This document shows positions 27,875 to 36,069 of a DNA stretch of 45,852 bases, piece by piece. The DNA comes from Bacteroidales bacterium (GTDB lineage: Bacteria; Bacteroidota; Bacteroidia; Bacteroidales; UBA932): assembly GCA_012522855.1 (NCBI GenBank), contig JAAYJQ010000022.1, positions 1 to 45,852 of the forward strand, in the 5' to 3' direction. The notes beneath the pieces were generated by a model. That model did not search any database and was not told where the DNA came from. It saw nothing but the letters and a program-made list of their open reading frames with translations. Positions within the stretch are counted from its first letter, which is position 1. Every line of letters starts with the position of its first letter. The position numbers were made by a program, and so were the translations under genes.

Positions 27875-29614
27875 ATGCAGATTTTCATACAAGTACTCAT
27901 TCTTCTCGGTGCGCTTGCCATGTTTCTGTATGGCATGCTGCTGATGAGCGAAGGCATGCAGAAGGCGGCCGGAGACTCGCTCCGGAATTTCTTGAATTCC
28001 ATGACTTCCACCCCATTCAAAGGGATTATCACCGGGCTCCTCGTGACCGCGCTCATCCAATCTTCCAGCGGAACGACTGTGATGCTCGTGTCGATGGTAA
28101 ACGCAGGACTGATATCATTGTCCAACGCCATCGGCGTGATTATGGGGGCGAACATCGGAACCACGGTAACCGCCTGGCTGATTACCCTGTTCGGATTCAG
28201 TTATGACATCAGCACGATCGCGATTCCCTTCATCGCCTTGGGTTTTGTCTTGACGTTGTCGAAATCGGGTAAAACCAAAAGCGTGGGACAATTTATCATC
28301 GGATTCGCGCTGCTGTTCATCGGACTGGCGACCATGAAGGATTCTGTTCCGGATCTCAAAGAGTATCCCGAGGCCCTCGCCTTCGTTCAACAGCTTACGG
28401 GATATAAATTTTTCTCCATCATCATCTTTACCCTTCTGGGTGCTGTACTGACCGTCATCCTGCAATCCTCCAGTGCCGCCATGGCGCTGACGATGCTGAT
28501 TGTGGCCAATGGATGGATCGATTTCGAGATGGCTTCCGCTATGGTGCTGGGCGAGAATATCGGCACCACCATCACAGCCAATCTGGCGGCAATGGTAGGA
28601 AACTATTCCGCCAAGCGGACGGCTCTCGCCCATACCCTGTTCAATGTCATCGGAGTCGTTTTTTCATTGATCTTCTTCAATCCTTTGATGCGGCTGATCG
28701 GCGGAATGGTGGAGATGGTCGGACTTCCTAATCCGGTTTCCGCTTTTGATGACCTGTCCGTCATCACCGCAGGTCCTTTGTCCTTCGAACTTCAGAAATC
28801 GGTACTTTTCGGGCTCTCCTTCCTTCACACGGTCTTCAATGTACTCAACACCCTCATCTTAGTCGCGTTTATTCCCCAGATCGTCAAGATCGTGACCAAG
28901 ATCATTCCCACGCCCAAGGGCGAGGAGGAAGTCTTCCGTCTTCGCTTCATTCAGGGCGGTCCTTTGTCCACGGCGGAACTTTCTCTGGATCAAGCCAAGC
29001 AGGAAATCATTCATTTTGCGGAAATTTGCCATCGCGAGACTACCTTGATCCGAGAGGCGATCGAGGCCATGAATACAGACAAGTTCGACGAGGCGAATGC
29101 CAAGTTGGCGAAATACGAACAAATCACCGACAAGGTCGAATATGAAATCGCTTCCTACTTGAACGAGGTAAGCAAGGGCGAGATCAGCGCGGTTTCCGTG
29201 ATCCGGGTCCGGGAAATGTACCGGATTATCGGGGAGATGGAAAGTATCGGGGATTCCGCGGAAGCGATCGGCCGGATGCTCAAGCGCGCGCGCGATCTCG
29301 GAAAATCCTTCAGCGAGGACATGCTGAAGAGGTTGAACCGGATGCTGGATTTGCTGGACGTGGCCTTCGAAGCCATGATCGAAAATGTGACGATTCCGTC
29401 CGTGTTCCTGAAGGATATCTCGAATGCCCAGAATGCCGAAAACAACATCAATGCGTACCGGGACAAACTGCGCGAGGAGCACATCCTGAATATCGAAAAG
29501 CCCGATTACGACTACCAGACAGGCGTCTTCTTCACCAACATCGTGCAAGAACTGGAAAAGATGGGGGACTTCATCATCAATGTCTCCGAATGTCAGGTAG
29601 AAGAAAGCGACTGA
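27875..29614 (+). CDS. nptA: Na+/phosphate cotransporter with PhoU-like tail
   Basis: The 579-residue protein has the two inverted repeats of the Na/Pi cotransporter family, each with the QSSS motif: LIQSSSGTTVMLV (about 61-73) and LQSSSAAMALTML (about 195-207). GANIGTTVTAW and GENIGTTITANL follow the respective repeats. About eight to ten membrane segments cover residues 1-340. Residues about 360-575 form a soluble helical domain resembling PhoU, which is known from bacterial members and is thought to regulate transport. It is likely first in an operon: the next gene starts 2 bp after its stop. Confidence 0.9.
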   Translation: MQIFIQVLILLGALAMFLYGMLLMSEGMQKAAGDSLRNFLNSMTSTPFKGIITGLLVTALIQSSSGTTVMLVSMVNAGLISLSNAIGVIMGANIGTTVTAWLITLFGFSYDISTIAIPFIALGFVLTLSKSGKTKSVGQFIIGFALLFIGLATMKDSVPDLKEYPEALAFVQQLTGYKFFSIIIFTLLGAVLTVILQSSSAAMALTMLIVANGWIDFEMASAMVLGENIGTTITANLAAMVGNYSAKRTALAHTLFNVIGVVFSLIFFNPLMRLIGGMVEMVGLPNPVSAFDDLSVITAGPLSFELQKSVLFGLSFLHTVFNVLNTLILVAFIPQIVKIVTKIIPTPKGEEEVFRLRFIQGGPLSTAELSLDQAKQEIIHFAEICHRETTLIREAIEAMNTDKFDEANAKLAKYEQITDKVEYEIASYLNEVSKGEISAVSVIRVREMYRIIGEMESIGDSAEAIGRMLKRARDLGKSFSEDMLKRLNRMLDLLDVAFEAMIENVTIPSVFLKDISNAQNAENNINAYRDKLREEHILNIEKPDYDYQTGVFFTNIVQELEKMGDFIINVSECQVEESD

Positions 29615-29616
29615 CC

Positions 29617-30594
29617 ATGAGAAGGACAGTCACATATTCCTGGATTTTCGCCTTGTTGCTGCTGGCGGCCTGCGGAGGGCGAAAAGATCCCGCTTCCGGC
29701 GAGATGTCCCAACCGCGGGACTTCCCTTCTCTGCCCAAGGTACCGAGCGTGATCACGGAACCTGCGAAGGCTTCCGAATATGTGATCGCGCATTTCTGGG
29801 ACGCCTTCACCGACACGTCCCGGATCTATCCCTGCGACACAGCCCTCGTCAACGGGGTTCCGCGCGACCAGGTGGAAAGCGCGGTCGGGATGTATGTGAC
29901 ACTGTTGGAAACACAGTGCCCGTTGCCCTTCGCCCGCAAAGCCGTGGAGAATTTTTTCTCTCGGATCGAAGCCTTCGAAGCCCGGGATACGTCCACGAAC
30001 CTGTTCGAATATCTGACGGAACAAATGTCGCGTTACCTGTACGACCCGAACTCCCCCGTGCGCAACGAAGACTTGTATCTTCCTTTTGTTTCCCGGCTTG
30101 CGGTCTCTGAATATGTCCCTGCGGATTTACGCCCCGCCTATTCCTATGACGCCCGGATGTGCGCCCTCAACCCCGTGGGCTCCCCGGCGGCGGACATCGT
30201 ATTCAAGGATCTGTCCGGCAAGGATCGCCGACTGTACGACATCAAGGCCGAGCGGACGTTGCTGTTCTTTACCAATCCCGGCTGTCCTGCCTGCAAGGAA
30301 ATCATGGAAACGATCCAGGCGGACGGATCTCTTTCGGAACGGATTGCCCGGGGGCAGCTCGCCGTCGTCAACCTTTACATCGATCGGGAACTGGATGAAT
30401 GGCGGTCGTACGCTTCGGAATATCCTTCCGACTGGTACAACGGACACGATCCCAACTATGTCATCCGGACGGACGTCTCGTACAATATCCGGGCGATCCC
30501 GTCCCTCTACCTGCTGGACGCCCAAAAGCGGGTTCTCTTGAAGGATGCGCCGGCCGAAAAGGTCTTGGCTTACTTGAGTCAAAACAATCAGTGA
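29617..30594 (+). CDS. Thioredoxin-fold lipoprotein (DUF5106-like)
   Basis: The 325-residue protein has a lipoprotein signal (LLLLAACGG, cysteine about 19). The N-terminal domain (about 50-190) is helical and resembles the DUF5106 module of Bacteroidota thiol-disulfide proteins. The C-terminal thioredoxin-like domain (about 185-325) has TLLFFTNPGCPACKE with the redox pair C223-P-A-C226, and a cis-proline segment (IRAIPSLYLLD). It is probably a periplasmic thiol-disulfide reductase or isomerase. It is wedged between nptA (2 bp) and galM (11 bp), so it is co-transcribed with both, though no shared pathway is evident. Confidence 0.8.
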   Translation: MRRTVTYSWIFALLLLAACGGRKDPASGEMSQPRDFPSLPKVPSVITEPAKASEYVIAHFWDAFTDTSRIYPCDTALVNGVPRDQVESAVGMYVTLLETQCPLPFARKAVENFFSRIEAFEARDTSTNLFEYLTEQMSRYLYDPNSPVRNEDLYLPFVSRLAVSEYVPADLRPAYSYDARMCALNPVGSPAADIVFKDLSGKDRRLYDIKAERTLLFFTNPGCPACKEIMETIQADGSLSERIARGQLAVVNLYIDRELDEWRSYASEYPSDWYNGHDPNYVIRTDVSYNIRAIPSLYLLDAQKRVLLKDAPAEKVLAYLSQNNQ

Positions 30595-30605
30595 TATTCA
30601 AGCGT

Positions 30606-31655
30606 ATGAAAATCGATAAGGAACTTTGGGGCAAAACCCCTGACGGAAAGGAAATCTTCCTGTACACGCTCACAAATCGGTCGAAGGCATTTGTACGCCT
30701 TTCAAGTGTCGGGGCCGGGATCGTATCCATCGCCGTTCCGGACAAGGACGGCAAACTTGCGGATGTCGTGCTGGGCTATGCAAAACCGGAAGATTATTTC
30801 GGGGACGGTCCCTGCGCCGGAAAAGTACCCGGCCGCTTCGCTAACCGCATCGCGAAGGGTCGGTTCACCCTGGATGGAAGGGAATATATTCTACCGGTCA
30901 ACAACGGTCCCAACCATTTGCACGGCGGTCCGGAGGGCTTCCAGAATCAAGTTTGGGAAAGCCGCATCCAGGGAGATTCGGTTGAGTTTATGTACTATTC
31001 CGCGGACGGAGAAGCCGGGTATCCGGGCAATCTCAAAGCGATCGCCCATTATGAGTGGAGTGACGACAATGTGTTGAAACTGATTCTTACTGCCCAAGCC
31101 GACCAACCGACCGTGGTCAATCTGACGAACCATGCCTATTTCAATCTCAACGGGGAAGGAAACGGTGACATTCTCGGTCATGAACTCCAGCTGAATGCTT
31201 GCACTTACCTGCCGACAGACGAATCGCTGATTCCCCTCGGTGAAGCGGATCCTGTGGCAGGAACGCCGATGGACTTTCTGGAACCCAAGAAGATCGGGAC
31301 GGACATCCGGGCGGATTTCGAGGCGCTCAAGTATGGAAAGGGATACGATAACTGCTGGTTGATTTCGGGCTATGAGCCGGGGCAGCTTCAGACGGCCGCG
31401 ATCTTGTACGCCCCCGAAAGCGGCCGCCAGCTGGAAATGTTGACCACCCAGCCCGCTGTTCAGGTGTACACCGGAAACTGGCTGGCCGGCAGCCCGCGCG
31501 GAAAGTGCGGCCGCAGTTATTTTGACTATGAGGGCGTGGCCATCGAGTGCCAGCACTGTCCCGACGCCCCGAATCAGCCGGATTACGAGACGACCGTTCT
31601 GCGTCCCGGCGAGGTGTTCGAAGAGGCGATCCTCTGGGCTTTTTCCGTCCGGTGA
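30606..31655 (+). CDS. galM: Aldose 1-epimerase (galactose mutarotase)
   Basis: GalM interconverts the alpha and beta forms of galactose or glucose. The 349-residue product shows VPGRFANRIAKGRF, then NHLHGGPEGF with the first active-site histidine, TNHAYFNL with the second, the GYDNCW aspartate region, and VAIECQHCPDAPNQ with the catalytic glutamate. It has no signal peptide, so it is cytoplasmic. It follows the thioredoxin-like lipoprotein by 11 bp. galK is 11 kb away in a separate unit. Confidence 0.93.
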   Translation: MKIDKELWGKTPDGKEIFLYTLTNRSKAFVRLSSVGAGIVSIAVPDKDGKLADVVLGYAKPEDYFGDGPCAGKVPGRFANRIAKGRFTLDGREYILPVNNGPNHLHGGPEGFQNQVWESRIQGDSVEFMYYSADGEAGYPGNLKAIAHYEWSDDNVLKLILTAQADQPTVVNLTNHAYFNLNGEGNGDILGHELQLNACTYLPTDESLIPLGEADPVAGTPMDFLEPKKIGTDIRADFEALKYGKGYDNCWLISGYEPGQLQTAAILYAPESGRQLEMLTTQPAVQVYTGNWLAGSPRGKCGRSYFDYEGVAIECQHCPDAPNQPDYETTVLRPGEVFEEAILWAFSVR

Positions 31656-31662
31656 AGTGTTG

Positions 31663-31740
31663 GCGTGATGTTGGCGTGGCGGCGCAGGGTGATGTGGCGT
31701 GGCGGGGCGTGGCGTGGCAGGGTGATGTGGCGTGGCGGCC
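31663..31740. repeat. GTGGCG-rich minisatellite
   Basis: Low-complexity DNA built from TGGCG and GTGGCG steps. Within it a 21-bp string at 31685-31705 recurs exactly at 31718-31738, giving a 33-bp period and about 1.6 copies. It lies between galM and the thyA-folA unit and has no credible coding frame. Such tracts are prone to length change. Confidence 0.8.
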
Positions 31741-31770
31741 AACCCGCTGACTGTCAGCATATTCATAAAT

Positions 31771-31798
31771 TGCCCTAGGGCAATTTTGCCCTAGGGAA
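31771..31798. repeat. CCCTAGGG palindromic element, copy 1 (before thyA)
   Basis: Two CCCTAGGG palindromes lie 18 bp apart centre to centre, separated by an AATTTTG-type spacer. The left one sits in a 16-bp perfect palindrome, ATTGCCCTAGGGCAAT (31769-31784). The 28-bp core matches copy 2 at 33211-33238 in 26 positions. It lies 41 bp upstream of thyA. Confidence 0.85.
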
Positions 31799-31838
31799 GT
31801 TGTGTTAAACATTAATTGATAGTTATTTACAAAACACG

Positions 31839-32633
31839 ATGCAACAGTATCTCGATCTTTTGCGACATATCATGGACAACGGCGTGGACCGGCGCGACCG
31901 GACGGGCGTGGGCACCCGCAGCATCTTCGGCTGGCAGATGCGCTTCGACCTGTCCAAAGGTTTTCCGCTGCTGACCACCAAGAAAGTTTTCCTCCGGGGC
32001 ATCATCTACGAACTTCTCTGGTTCCTGAAAGGGGATACCAACAACACCTGGCTGAAGGATCACAATGTCCACATCTGGGATGAATGGGGAGATGCTGACG
32101 GCAACCTGGGTCCGATCTACGGACATCAATGGCGGCATTGGGACACGGCGGACGGAGGCTTCGTGGATCAGATCTCCGAGGCGGTTGAACTGATCAAGCG
32201 CAATCCCGATTCCCGCCGGATCCTGGTGAATGCCTGGAATGTCGGTGAGATCCACAAGATGGCCCTGCCGCCCTGCCACTGCCTTTTCCAGTTCTATGTG
32301 GCGAACGGCAAACTCAGCTGCCAGCTTTATCAGCGCAGCGCGGACACCTTCCTCGGCGTCCCCTTCAACATCGCTTCCTACGCCCTGCTGACGCAGATGA
32401 TGGCCCAAGTCTGCGGGCTGGAGCCCGGGGAATATATTCACACCACCGGTGACACGCACCTCTATCTCAACCATTTTGACCAGGTCCGCGAGCAGCTTTC
32501 CCGCACCCCTCGGCCGCTCCCGACCCTGCGGATCAACCCCTCCGTCCGGGATCTTTTCGCCTTTACCTATGAGGACTTTACCCTTGAAGGTTATGACCCC
32601 TGGCCTGCCATCAAAGCCCCGGTCGCTGTGTAG
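31839..32633 (+). CDS. thyA: Thymidylate synthase
   Basis: ThyA methylates dUMP to dTMP using methylenetetrahydrofolate and leaves dihydrofolate. The 264-residue product has the same length as the E. coli enzyme and the catalytic cysteine at the same number, C146, in [12 protein letters not shown]. Other conserved segments are [11 protein letters not shown] (phosphate-binding arginine), [35 protein letters not shown] and [12 protein letters not shown]. folA follows after 20 bp, and its product recycles the dihydrofolate made here. This pair is bracketed by the two CCCTAGGG elements. Confidence 0.98.
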   Translation: MQQYLDLLRHIMDNGVDRRDRTGVGTRSIFGWQMRFDLSKGFPLLTTKKVFLRGIIYELLWFLKGDTNNTWLKDHNVHIWDEWGDADGNLGPIYGHQWRHWDTADGGFVDQISEAVELIKRNPDSRRILVNAWNVGEIHKMALPPCHCLFQFYVANGKLSCQLYQRSADTFLGVPFNIASYALLTQMMAQVCGLEPGEYIHTTGDTHLYLNHFDQVREQLSRTPRPLPTLRINPSVRDLFAFTYEDFTLEGYDPWPAIKAPVAV

Positions 32634-32653
32634 TTTTTATTCATCTTTGTGTT

Positions 32654-33175
32654 ATGAACAAGTGCATCATCGTGGCGATTGCGGACAATCGCGCCATCGG
32701 AAAAGACAACGCCCTGCTGTGGCACATCGCGGAAGACATGAAGTATTTCCGTCGAACCACCATCGGCAGTCCGGTGGTCATGGGCTATATGACCTTCCTG
32801 TCGATCGGTGGAAAGCCGCTTCCGAAGCGGGACAACATGGTGATTTCGATCTTCCCCTGGCCTGATCCCCCGGAGGACATCAGCGTTGTCGAGAGCCTCG
32901 AAGAAGCCTATTCCTTGATTGAGCAGCGTCATCCGGAATGCGAAAACATCTTCGTGATGGGCGGAGGAGAGACCTACCGCCAGGCCCTGCCGACGGCAGA
33001 CAAGCTCTACATTACCCATGTCCACACCACGGTTGAAGATGCCGACACCTTCTTTCCTGTGATTGATCCCGCCATCTGGGAGGTCGAATCCACAACGGAA
33101 GCAGCCACAGACCCGGAAACAGGCTATGGCTACGAATTCACGATTTATCGGCGCAGGATCATACGGCCTGCGTGA
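32654..33175 (+). CDS. folA: Dihydrofolate reductase, divergent motifs
   Basis: FolA reduces dihydrofolate with NADPH and is the partner of ThyA. The 173-residue product has the expected frame: VAIADNRAIGKDNALLWHIAEDM with the catalytic acid D28, a PVVMG cofactor strand, PLPKRDNMVIS and the FVMGGGETYRQ segment. Two signatures deviate. The usual L-P-W-x-L-P is L-L-W-H-I-A, losing both prolines. The M-G-R-x-T motif, whose arginine binds the NADPH 2'-phosphate in the E. coli enzyme, reads MGYMT with Y45. It is co-transcribed with thyA. A hairpin element 33 bp after the stop may end the unit. Confidence 0.93.
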   Translation: MNKCIIVAIADNRAIGKDNALLWHIAEDMKYFRRTTIGSPVVMGYMTFLSIGGKPLPKRDNMVISIFPWPDPPEDISVVESLEEAYSLIEQRHPECENIFVMGGGETYRQALPTADKLYITHVHTTVEDADTFFPVIDPAIWEVESTTEAATDPETGYGYEFTIYRRRIIRPA

Positions 33176-33207
33176 TCTGGAAGGTGTTATGAATGAGCTA
33201 TTAAAAG

Positions 33208-33241
33208 ATATTCCCTAGGGTAATTTTGCCCTAGGGAATAT
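33208..33241. repeat. CCCTAGGG palindromic element, copy 2 (after folA); possible terminator
   Basis: A perfect 13-bp stem, ATATTCCCTAGGG (33208-33220) with CCCTAGGGAATAT (33229-33241), encloses an 8-nt loop TAATTTTG. The core repeats copy 1 upstream of thyA. The stem could stop transcription from folA, although no T tract follows it. Confidence 0.85.
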
Positions 33242-33288
33242 ATGTAAGGATCCGAGGTTCAGCGACATCCGAATCACGGAGCCTGTCC

Positions 33289-35028
33289 TTATCTCCGATA
33301 AGCGGCGAGCTGCTCGGGCCGGAAGTTCTCCACGAAAGAGGCGTGCTTCGCGACTTCGCTTTCGGCGAGGTTGACGTACACCTGCGCAGAGGTAGCGAAG
33401 AGTTCCGGCGCGGCGGAGGCGTCTCGAACCAGCAGGCAGGACATCACCGTGACAGCCGCGATTTCGTAGAGGTGCCGGGACAGCAGGTCGAGCACGTCCT
33501 GAGCGTCTACGGGGGCGTCAGGCGCCGCAAGGGCATCCGTCAGTTCCTTGGTCCGGGCCACAACCGCGTCCAGTTTATCCGTCATCTTCACGACCCGGTC
33601 CATCAGAGGCTTCACCGACTCGTGGACGGGTTCCTGTTCCAGTTCGCGCAGGATGGTTGCATACGTGCCGTTGGTCACGTAGCGGATGGCCGCCACGACC
33701 TGCAATTGGGTGGTTCCCTCGTAGATGGAGGTAATGCGAGCGTCGCGGTAGAGGCGCTGGCAGGCATATTCCATCATGAAACCGGAACCTCCGTGCACCT
33801 GGATGCAGTCGTAGGTGTTCTGGTTGGCATATTCAGAATTCATCCCCTTCGCCAGCGGCGTGAAGGCATCCGCAAGGCGGGAATATTGTTTGGCCTCTTT
33901 CCGCTCCTCCGGTGTCAGCGGACGGGTCATGGCGATGGATTCCAGCGCCTTGTAGATGTCTACATAACGGGAGGTCTGGTAGAGCAGGGAACGGCCTGCG
34001 TCGATTTTGGCTTTGATGGTGGCGAGCATGTCGTACACCGGAGGCATGTCGATTATGGCTTTGCCGAACTGCTTGCGGTCCTTTGCATAGGCCAAAGCTT
34101 CCGTGTAGGCCTTTTGGCTGATGCCGACACTTTGGGAGGCGATGCCCAGGCGGGCGCCGTTCATGAGCGACATCACGTACTTGATGAGGCCCAGCCGACG
34201 CTCCCCGCAAAGTTCGCATTTGGCATTTTTGAATACGAGTTCGCAGGTCGGCGAGCCGTGGATGCCCATTTTTTGTTCGATGCGGCGCACGTCCACGCCG
34301 CCGTCCTGTTTGTCGTAAATGAACATCGAAAGACCGCGGCCGTCGGTGGTTCCTTCTTCGGAACGGGCAAGCACCAGGTGGATGTCCGAGTCGCCGTTGG
34401 TGATGAACCGTTTCACGCCGTTCAGCCTCCAGCAGTTGTTCTCCTCGTCAAAGGTTGCCTTGAGCTGCACGCGCTGCAGGTCGGACCCCGCGTCCGGCTC
34501 GGTGAGATCCATGGACATGGTCTCGCCGGCGCAGACACGCGGAATGTATTTCTCCCGCTGCTCGTCGTTACCGAAAGCATAGAGGGTCTCGATGCAGTCC
34601 TGCAGAGACCAGATGTTATCGAAACTGGCATCGGCAATGGAAACGATTTCCGAGGCGATGATGTATGGGGTGACGGGCAGGTTGAGCCCGCCGAACCGGC
34701 GAGGCATCGTGACCCCGTTGAGACCGGCCTTGATCATCGCATCCAGATTGACTTGGGTGCCCTGGGCATAGGTTACCCGTCCGTTGGCGCAGTGCGCGCC
34801 TTCTATGTCTACCGCTTCGGCATTGGGCTCGATGACGTCCGAAGCGACCTGTCCGACGATTTCAAGCACTTTGTCGTAGGAATCGATCGCATCCTCGAAG
34901 TCCCGAGGCGCGTAATCATAAATGTCCTTGTCGGCGTAGCCGCGTTCTTTGAGTTCGCAGATGCGCTTCATCATGGGATTCTGCAGATGGAACCGGAGTT
35001 CCGGATTGTCTGTATATAAGTTTGCCAT
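33289..35028 (-). CDS. Acyl-CoA dehydrogenase, long form
   Basis: The 579-residue flavoprotein should oxidise acyl-CoA to enoyl-CoA, or run in reverse, passing electrons to the ETF encoded just upstream. The dehydrogenase core spans about residues 80-450. It shows MSMDLTEPDAGSDL (FAD-binding), GIHGSPTCELVF, MNGARLGIASQSVG, YAKDRKQFGKAI, IQVHGGSGF and IYEGTTQ, where the glutamate is the usual catalytic base. About 120 extra C-terminal residues and an N-terminal extension make it longer than the 380-residue butyryl-CoA type. It is last in the order etfB, etfA, dehydrogenase, 9 bp after etfA. The acyl chain preference cannot be read. Confidence 0.9.
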   Translation of the reverse strand: MANLYTDNPELRFHLQNPMMKRICELKERGYADKDIYDYAPRDFEDAIDSYDKVLEIVGQVASDVIEPNAEAVDIEGAHCANGRVTYAQGTQVNLDAMIKAGLNGVTMPRRFGGLNLPVTPYIIASEIVSIADASFDNIWSLQDCIETLYAFGNDEQREKYIPRVCAGETMSMDLTEPDAGSDLQRVQLKATFDEENNCWRLNGVKRFITNGDSDIHLVLARSEEGTTDGRGLSMFIYDKQDGGVDVRRIEQKMGIHGSPTCELVFKNAKCELCGERRLGLIKYVMSLMNGARLGIASQSVGISQKAYTEALAYAKDRKQFGKAIIDMPPVYDMLATIKAKIDAGRSLLYQTSRYVDIYKALESIAMTRPLTPEERKEAKQYSRLADAFTPLAKGMNSEYANQNTYDCIQVHGGSGFMMEYACQRLYRDARITSIYEGTTQLQVVAAIRYVTNGTYATILRELEQEPVHESVKPLMDRVVKMTDKLDAVVARTKELTDALAAPDAPVDAQDVLDLLSRHLYEIAAVTVMSCLLVRDASAAPELFATSAQVYVNLAESEVAKHASFVENFRPEQLAAYRR

Positions 35029-35037
35029 GGATCTATT

Positions 35038-36060
35038 TTATTTGCTGTGAGCTTTGTAATATTTGATCATCTTCGGTACGACCTCCTCGACCTTCCCGAC
35101 CACGACGTAGTCGGCGACCGCGTTGATGGGGGCGTCCGGATCCGTGTTGATGGAGATGATGATCTTGCTTTCCTGCATGCCGGCCAGATGCTGGATCTGT
35201 CCGCTGATGCCACAGGCGATGTAGAGCTTCGGACGGACGGTCACGCCGGTCTGGCCGACCTGCCGGTCGTGGTCGGCGAATCCGGCGTCCACGGCGGCGC
35301 GGCTGGCGCCGACTTCCGCATGAAGTTCATGGGCCAGTTCGAACAGGAGGTCGAAGCCTTCCCGGCTGCCCATCCCGTAACCGCCGGCCACCACGATGGG
35401 GGCTCCCTTGAGATTGTGTTTCGCTTTCTGAATATGCCGGTCGATGACCTTGATGACATATTCAGTATCCGGAACATAGTCGGCGACCTTGTGTTTCACG
35501 ACCGTTCCGGGGTGCTTGGGATCCAAAATTTCCTTCTTCATGACGCCCTCGCGAACCGTCGCCATCTGCGGACGGTGTTCGGGATTGACAATGGTGGCGA
35601 TGATGTTACCGCCGAAAGCCGGACGGATCTGGTACAGGAGGTCTTTGTATTCCTTCCCGGTCTTTCCGTCCGCGTGGTCTCCGATTTCGAGAGAGGTGCA
35701 GTCTGCCGTCAGGCCGCTTTTGAGCGCGGAGGAAACCCGCGGGCCGAGGTCGCGTCCGATAACGGTCGCTCCCATCAGGCAGATCTGCGGCTTTTCTTCC
35801 TTGAAGAGGCGTATCAGCACCGAAGCGTGCGGCTGGGTGGTGTAGGGCGCTAGTTTCGGGTCGTCGAAGACGTGCAGCACATCGACCCCGTAAGGCAGAA
35901 CCTGCGCTTCAATGCCATCCAGCTGTGAGCCGATCGCGACGGCTTCCAGTCGGCACCCTTGCCGGGTCGCCAGTTTGCGGCCCTTGGTCAGCAATTCGAG
36001 ACTGACATCGGCCACGGTCCGACCTTCGATTTCAAGATATACGAATATGTTGTTCATCAT
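35038..36060 (-). CDS. etfA: Electron transfer flavoprotein alpha subunit
   Basis: EtfA and EtfB form the electron carrier serving acyl-CoA dehydrogenase. In 340 residues the N-terminal Rossmann-like domain (about 1-200, with MGATVIGRDLGPRVSS) is followed by the C-terminal FAD domain. The latter shows VVAGGYGMGSREGF, the GASRAAVDAGF loop, RQVGQTGVTVRPKLYIACG and SGQIQHLAGM, then SINTDPDAPI. Two adjacent ATGs (36060 and 36057) are possible. It lies 9 bp after etfB and 9 bp before the dehydrogenase gene. Confidence 0.95.
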   Translation of the reverse strand: MMNNIFVYLEIEGRTVADVSLELLTKGRKLATRQGCRLEAVAIGSQLDGIEAQVLPYGVDVLHVFDDPKLAPYTTQPHASVLIRLFKEEKPQICLMGATVIGRDLGPRVSSALKSGLTADCTSLEIGDHADGKTGKEYKDLLYQIRPAFGGNIIATIVNPEHRPQMATVREGVMKKEILDPKHPGTVVKHKVADYVPDTEYVIKVIDRHIQKAKHNLKGAPIVVAGGYGMGSREGFDLLFELAHELHAEVGASRAAVDAGFADHDRQVGQTGVTVRPKLYIACGISGQIQHLAGMQESKIIISINTDPDAPINAVADYVVVGKVEEVVPKMIKYYKAHSK

Positions 36061-36069
36061 TTCAATCTC

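Noticed and set aside
31663..31740. Possible CRISPR-like array
   Set aside because: The repeats are low-complexity GTGGCG steps with about 1.6 copies, no uniform spacers and no cas genes nearby.
33343..35019. 558-codon plus-strand open frame
   Set aside because: It is the reverse-strand shadow of the acyl-CoA dehydrogenase gene, which has full family motifs; the shadow translation is low-complexity and matches no fold.
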